Positions 5,461 through 7,598 of a DNA stretch of 7,598 bases are shown piece by piece. A program made the translations under genes and the position numbers. Numbering within the stretch: the stretch's first letter is position 1; the number at the start of each line of letters is the position of its first letter. The notes beneath the pieces are model-generated. The model saw only the letters and a list, made by a program, of their open reading frames with translations. It was not told the origin of the DNA and did no database searches. The stretch comes from Xanthobacteraceae bacterium (GTDB lineage: Bacteria > Pseudomonadota > Alphaproteobacteria > Rhizobiales > Xanthobacteraceae), in the NCBI GenBank assembly GCA_030039655.1, contig JASHVC010000292.1, positions 1 to 7,598 of the forward strand. The letters run 5' to 3'.

Positions 5461-7374
5461 ATGAAAACGCATCCTCCGCAGCCGGGGCTGGCGCTCGCCG
5501 TCGGCATCGTCGGGCACCGACCAAACCGGCTGCCAGTCGAGCCAACAAAACTTACTAGTATCGCCGACGAGATCGCGGCTGTTCTCGCAGCGATCGGGCG
5601 CCGGGCCGCCGCCGCGAACAATGCGGAATATTTCTCGGGCCAGCGGCCAGTCGTCGCGGTCATCAGCGCGCTGGCCGAGGGCGCTGACCGCTTGGGTGCG
5701 CAGGCTGCGATCGGGCTCAAACAAGGTGCCGATGACACGGATGTTAGTTTCGAGCTGGATGTTCCGCTCCCCTTCCCCGTTGCGATCTACAAAGATGACT
5801 TCAAGACTCAGGACTCCAAATCCGAGTTCGACGCCTTGCTGAGGCACGCCCGATCGGTTCTGGTCTTGCCTGGCGAACGCGGCAGACCCGGAGAAAACTC
5901 TCAGAAGGCAACGCTCCGCGAAAATCGTGCCTATGAGGATGCCGGCCTTACGCTGCTCAATCAATCCGATGTCATCCTCGCTGTTTGGGACGGCGAAGCC
6001 TCCGCGGGCCGCGGCGGCACTCACGATCTGCTCAACATCGCGGCGTTGTCCGGCACGCCCATCATCCATATCGACGCCAAATGCGAGCGCACGACACGGC
6101 TTCTCTGGAATGGGCTCGACCGATTTTCCTCGTCCCCGAACACAGTCGATGATCTGCCTGCCCAGAGTCTCGACACAGCGCTCCCACGGCTGATCGATAA
6201 GCTTCTGCTCCCGCCAGAAGCGGAGGGAGATGTCGAACGTCTTCACCTCAAGAGCTATTATGGTAAGCGCTTGTGGATGCGGAATTTCGGCCTGGCATTC
6301 CCCATGCTCATGGCCTTGCTTGAAGTTCGCGAGCGGCGCCACTCCGATTGGATGCCACCGCGGCCCGAAGCACTCTCCGCGGACTTGGTGAAGTTCGACC
6401 GATCCGAACCGCCTAACCCCAAGCTCCAACAGACGTCGGTGCTTGCGACCGCTTTCGGCTGGGCCGACGCTTGGGGCGTCTGGCTGGCGCAAGTGTTTCG
6501 CAGCGCGTTTGTAACGAATTTCTCGCTCGCCGCCTTTGCGGTCGTGGTGGCCGCCACATCGCTGGTCTGGACTGACATCGCCGAATTCATGGATCCGGCC
6601 AGGTACAGCAGCATCGGGGAAATGGCGAAAGAACTTGCGCGGCACAAGCTACCATTCGTCACTATTGAGCTGATCCTCATCCTTTCCGTCGTGGGCGTCA
6701 CCAGGGCTGGCTACGTGAACGGTTGGCATCATCGCTGGATCGAGTCGCGCGAAGTGGCGGAGCGCCTGCGTATGGCATTTCCCCTCTGGGCGCTCGGTCT
6801 GCGGCCGACGGCGTTTCCGGTTGAAGAACCGGCGTGGACCGGCTGGTACACGCGGGCCATCGTCCGGGAGCAAGGCATGCGGCCGGCAATCCTCGATACC
6901 GCTGGATTGCAGCAAAGCCGCGACACGCTCAGAAACCTGCTTGCCGACCAGTGCAGCTATCACCGCAGCACTGAGATACGGATGGAAAAGATGGAAAGGC
7001 GCCTCGAGCGCACAGGGGCCGTCCTGTTCATCCTCACCTTGCTTGCCCTGATGGTGTTTTGCTTGTGCGTGCTTCTCGGTGTTGCGCTGCAGGCACGGAT
7101 CAGCTTCGCGGTTACCGGCATCGCGGCTGGTTTTCCGGCACTCGGAACCGCAATGTTCGGCATTCGCGTCATCGGCGATTTCGACGGCATTGCTCGCCGC
7201 ACCAAGCGTACTTATCAGGTGTTGCAGCGGATCATCGACGCCATCGATGCCGAGGATCCGCCGAACCTGACCGCGCTCCGCGCGCGAGCGCGTGCTGCGT
7301 CCGACGTTACACTCGGCGACGTTTCGAGCTGGCGTCTGGCGGCCGAAAGCCGAACCTTGGCCATTCCCGGATAA
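5461..7374 (+). CDS. SLOG-like nucleotide sensor fused to a four-helix SLATT-type membrane module
   Basis: The 637-residue protein has two parts. Residues about 10-210 form a Rossmann-like SLOG domain (LOG/DprA superfamily): GIVGHR (15-20) at the first strand, ALAEGADRLGA (70-80), PLPFP with Y110 and DF (113-114), NRAYEDAGL (155-163), then AVWDGEA and GRGGTHDL (174-190). These sites would hold a nucleotide or derivative. Residues about 260-600 hold two helix pairs: about 349-371 and 398-418, then 519-541 and 545-567. Between them lies a charged cytosolic stretch of about 100 residues with RWIESREVAERLR and RSTEIRMEKMERRLERTG. This resembles SLATT effectors, predicted to disrupt membranes when a nucleotide signal is sensed in conflict systems. 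No signal peptide, CARF or nuclease domain is seen. The ATG is the first plausible in-frame start; only a weak AGG lies ahead. No cyclase of SMODS type is adjacent. The domain call is by pattern; the defence role is inferred. Confidence 0.8.
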   Translation: MKTHPPQPGLALAVGIVGHRPNRLPVEPTKLTSIADEIAAVLAAIGRRAAAANNAEYFSGQRPVVAVISALAEGADRLGAQAAIGLKQGADDTDVSFELDVPLPFPVAIYKDDFKTQDSKSEFDALLRHARSVLVLPGERGRPGENSQKATLRENRAYEDAGLTLLNQSDVILAVWDGEASAGRGGTHDLLNIAALSGTPIIHIDAKCERTTRLLWNGLDRFSSSPNTVDDLPAQSLDTALPRLIDKLLLPPEAEGDVERLHLKSYYGKRLWMRNFGLAFPMLMALLEVRERRHSDWMPPRPEALSADLVKFDRSEPPNPKLQQTSVLATAFGWADAWGVWLAQVFRSAFVTNFSLAAFAVVVAATSLVWTDIAEFMDPARYSSIGEMAKELARHKLPFVTIELILILSVVGVTRAGYVNGWHHRWIESREVAERLRMAFPLWALGLRPTAFPVEEPAWTGWYTRAIVREQGMRPAILDTAGLQQSRDTLRNLLADQCSYHRSTEIRMEKMERRLERTGAVLFILTLLALMVFCLCVLLGVALQARISFAVTGIAAGFPALGTAMFGIRVIGDFDGIARRTKRTYQVLQRIIDAIDAEDPPNLTALRARARAASDVTLGDVSSWRLAAESRTLAIPG

Positions 7375-7402
7375 AAATTCCGCCGCACGCGCCGGCCCTG
7401 GA

Positions 7403-7430
7403 TTGCACCGGGCGCTTTCCCAGTTACGAT
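7403..7430 (+). promoter_or_regulatory. Weak candidate promoter for the SDR gene
   Basis: TTGCAC (7403-7408) and TACGAT (7425-7430) are 16 bases apart and lie 25 bases before the GTG start. They match the consensus at three and four of six positions respectively. Support is weak. Confidence 0.25.
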
Positions 7431-7442
7431 CATCGCACAACA

Positions 7443-7449
7443 AGGGAGG
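7443..7449 (+). promoter_or_regulatory. Strong ribosome binding site of the SDR gene
   Basis: AGGGAGG ends six bases before the GTG at 7456. It is the best Shine-Dalgarno match in the window and fixes GTG as the start. Confidence 0.75.
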
Positions 7450-7455
7450 CAAGGC

Positions 7456-7598
7456 GTGGAGCAGAAAAAAATCGCATTGGTGACGGGCGCCGGTACCGGC
7501 GTTGGGCGGGCGGTCACGCTGGCGCTGATGCGCGAAGGTTATGCGGTGGTGCTCGCCGGCCGGCGCAAGGACAAGCTCGAGGAGGTCGCCAAGGAAGG
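7456..7598 (+). CDS. Short-chain dehydrogenase/reductase, N-terminus only
   Basis: Translation from GTG gives 47 residues before the window ends. They begin with the first strand and helix of a Rossmann fold: [17 protein letters not shown]. The TGxxxGxG cofactor motif is at residues 10-17. The end of the second strand reads [13 protein letters not shown], and Arg36/Arg37 there favour NADP(H) over NAD(H). The catalytic Ser-Tyr-Lys lies beyond the window, so substrate cannot be inferred. The gene is separated from the preceding membrane protein by 81 bases and has its own strong ribosome binding site, so it is probably functionally unrelated to it. Confidence 0.9.
   Translation, partial: MEQKKIALVTGAGTGVGRAVTLALMREGYAVVLAGRRKDKLEEVAKE

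Noticed and set aside
3985..6645. Long open frame of 886 codons on the minus strand
   Set aside because: It lies codon-for-codon opposite the GGDEF-EAL and SLOG genes, which share the same frame. Antisense stops would need sense TTA, CTA or TCA codons, which are rare in this GC-rich DNA. It crosses the gap between two genes and shows no recognisable domain.
7389..7418. Possible terminator after the SLOG gene
   Set aside because: GCGCCGG pairs with CCGG-CGC only with a bulged G, and just three Ts follow. It also overlaps the candidate promoter of the next gene, so neither call can be firm.

Overview
The window is GC-rich and densely coded, with every recognisable gene on the + strand. The protein families, codon choice and degenerate 7-bp intergenic repeats suggest an alphaproteobacterium, most likely Hyphomicrobiales (Bradyrhizobium/Rhodopseudomonas/Pseudolabrys-like). 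This assignment is inferred from family resemblance only.

Region 1 (1-2915) is the tail of a known but poorly understood cluster: an alpha-E (DUF403) protein missing only its first few codons, a transglutaminase-like protein, and Anbu, the ancestral proteasome-type peptidase. In related genomes a circularly permuted ATP-grasp gene usually lies just upstream, and the set is predicted to form and break amide or peptide linkages. Three things are odd here. The alpha-E/transglutaminase gap is filled by two facing arrays of a degenerate heptamer, and the last unit runs into the transglutaminase start codon. The transglutaminase-like protein has Ala where the nucleophilic Cys should be, while His and Asp remain. 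The 3' end of the Anbu gene is repeated with a period of exactly 176 bp, leaving a decayed, partly diverged second C-terminus and a truncated third one downstream of the intact gene.

Region 2 (2916-5376) holds a short AT-richer promoter region and a membrane-anchored c-di-GMP enzyme with a periplasmic CHASE4-like sensor and GGDEF and EAL domains. All the signature residues I checked are present in both domains, including the GGDEF product-inhibition site.

Region 3 (5461-7374) encodes a 637-residue protein with an N-terminal SLOG-like Rossmann nucleotide-sensor domain fused to a four-helix membrane module of SLATT type. This architecture was predicted computationally to belong to nucleotide-dependent conflict or defence systems. 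It lies 84 bp downstream of the c-di-GMP enzyme on the same strand.

Region 4 (7456-7598) is the start of a short-chain dehydrogenase/reductase with a strong ribosome binding site. It runs off the window. No RNA genes, CRISPR arrays, insertion sequences or integrase genes were seen.
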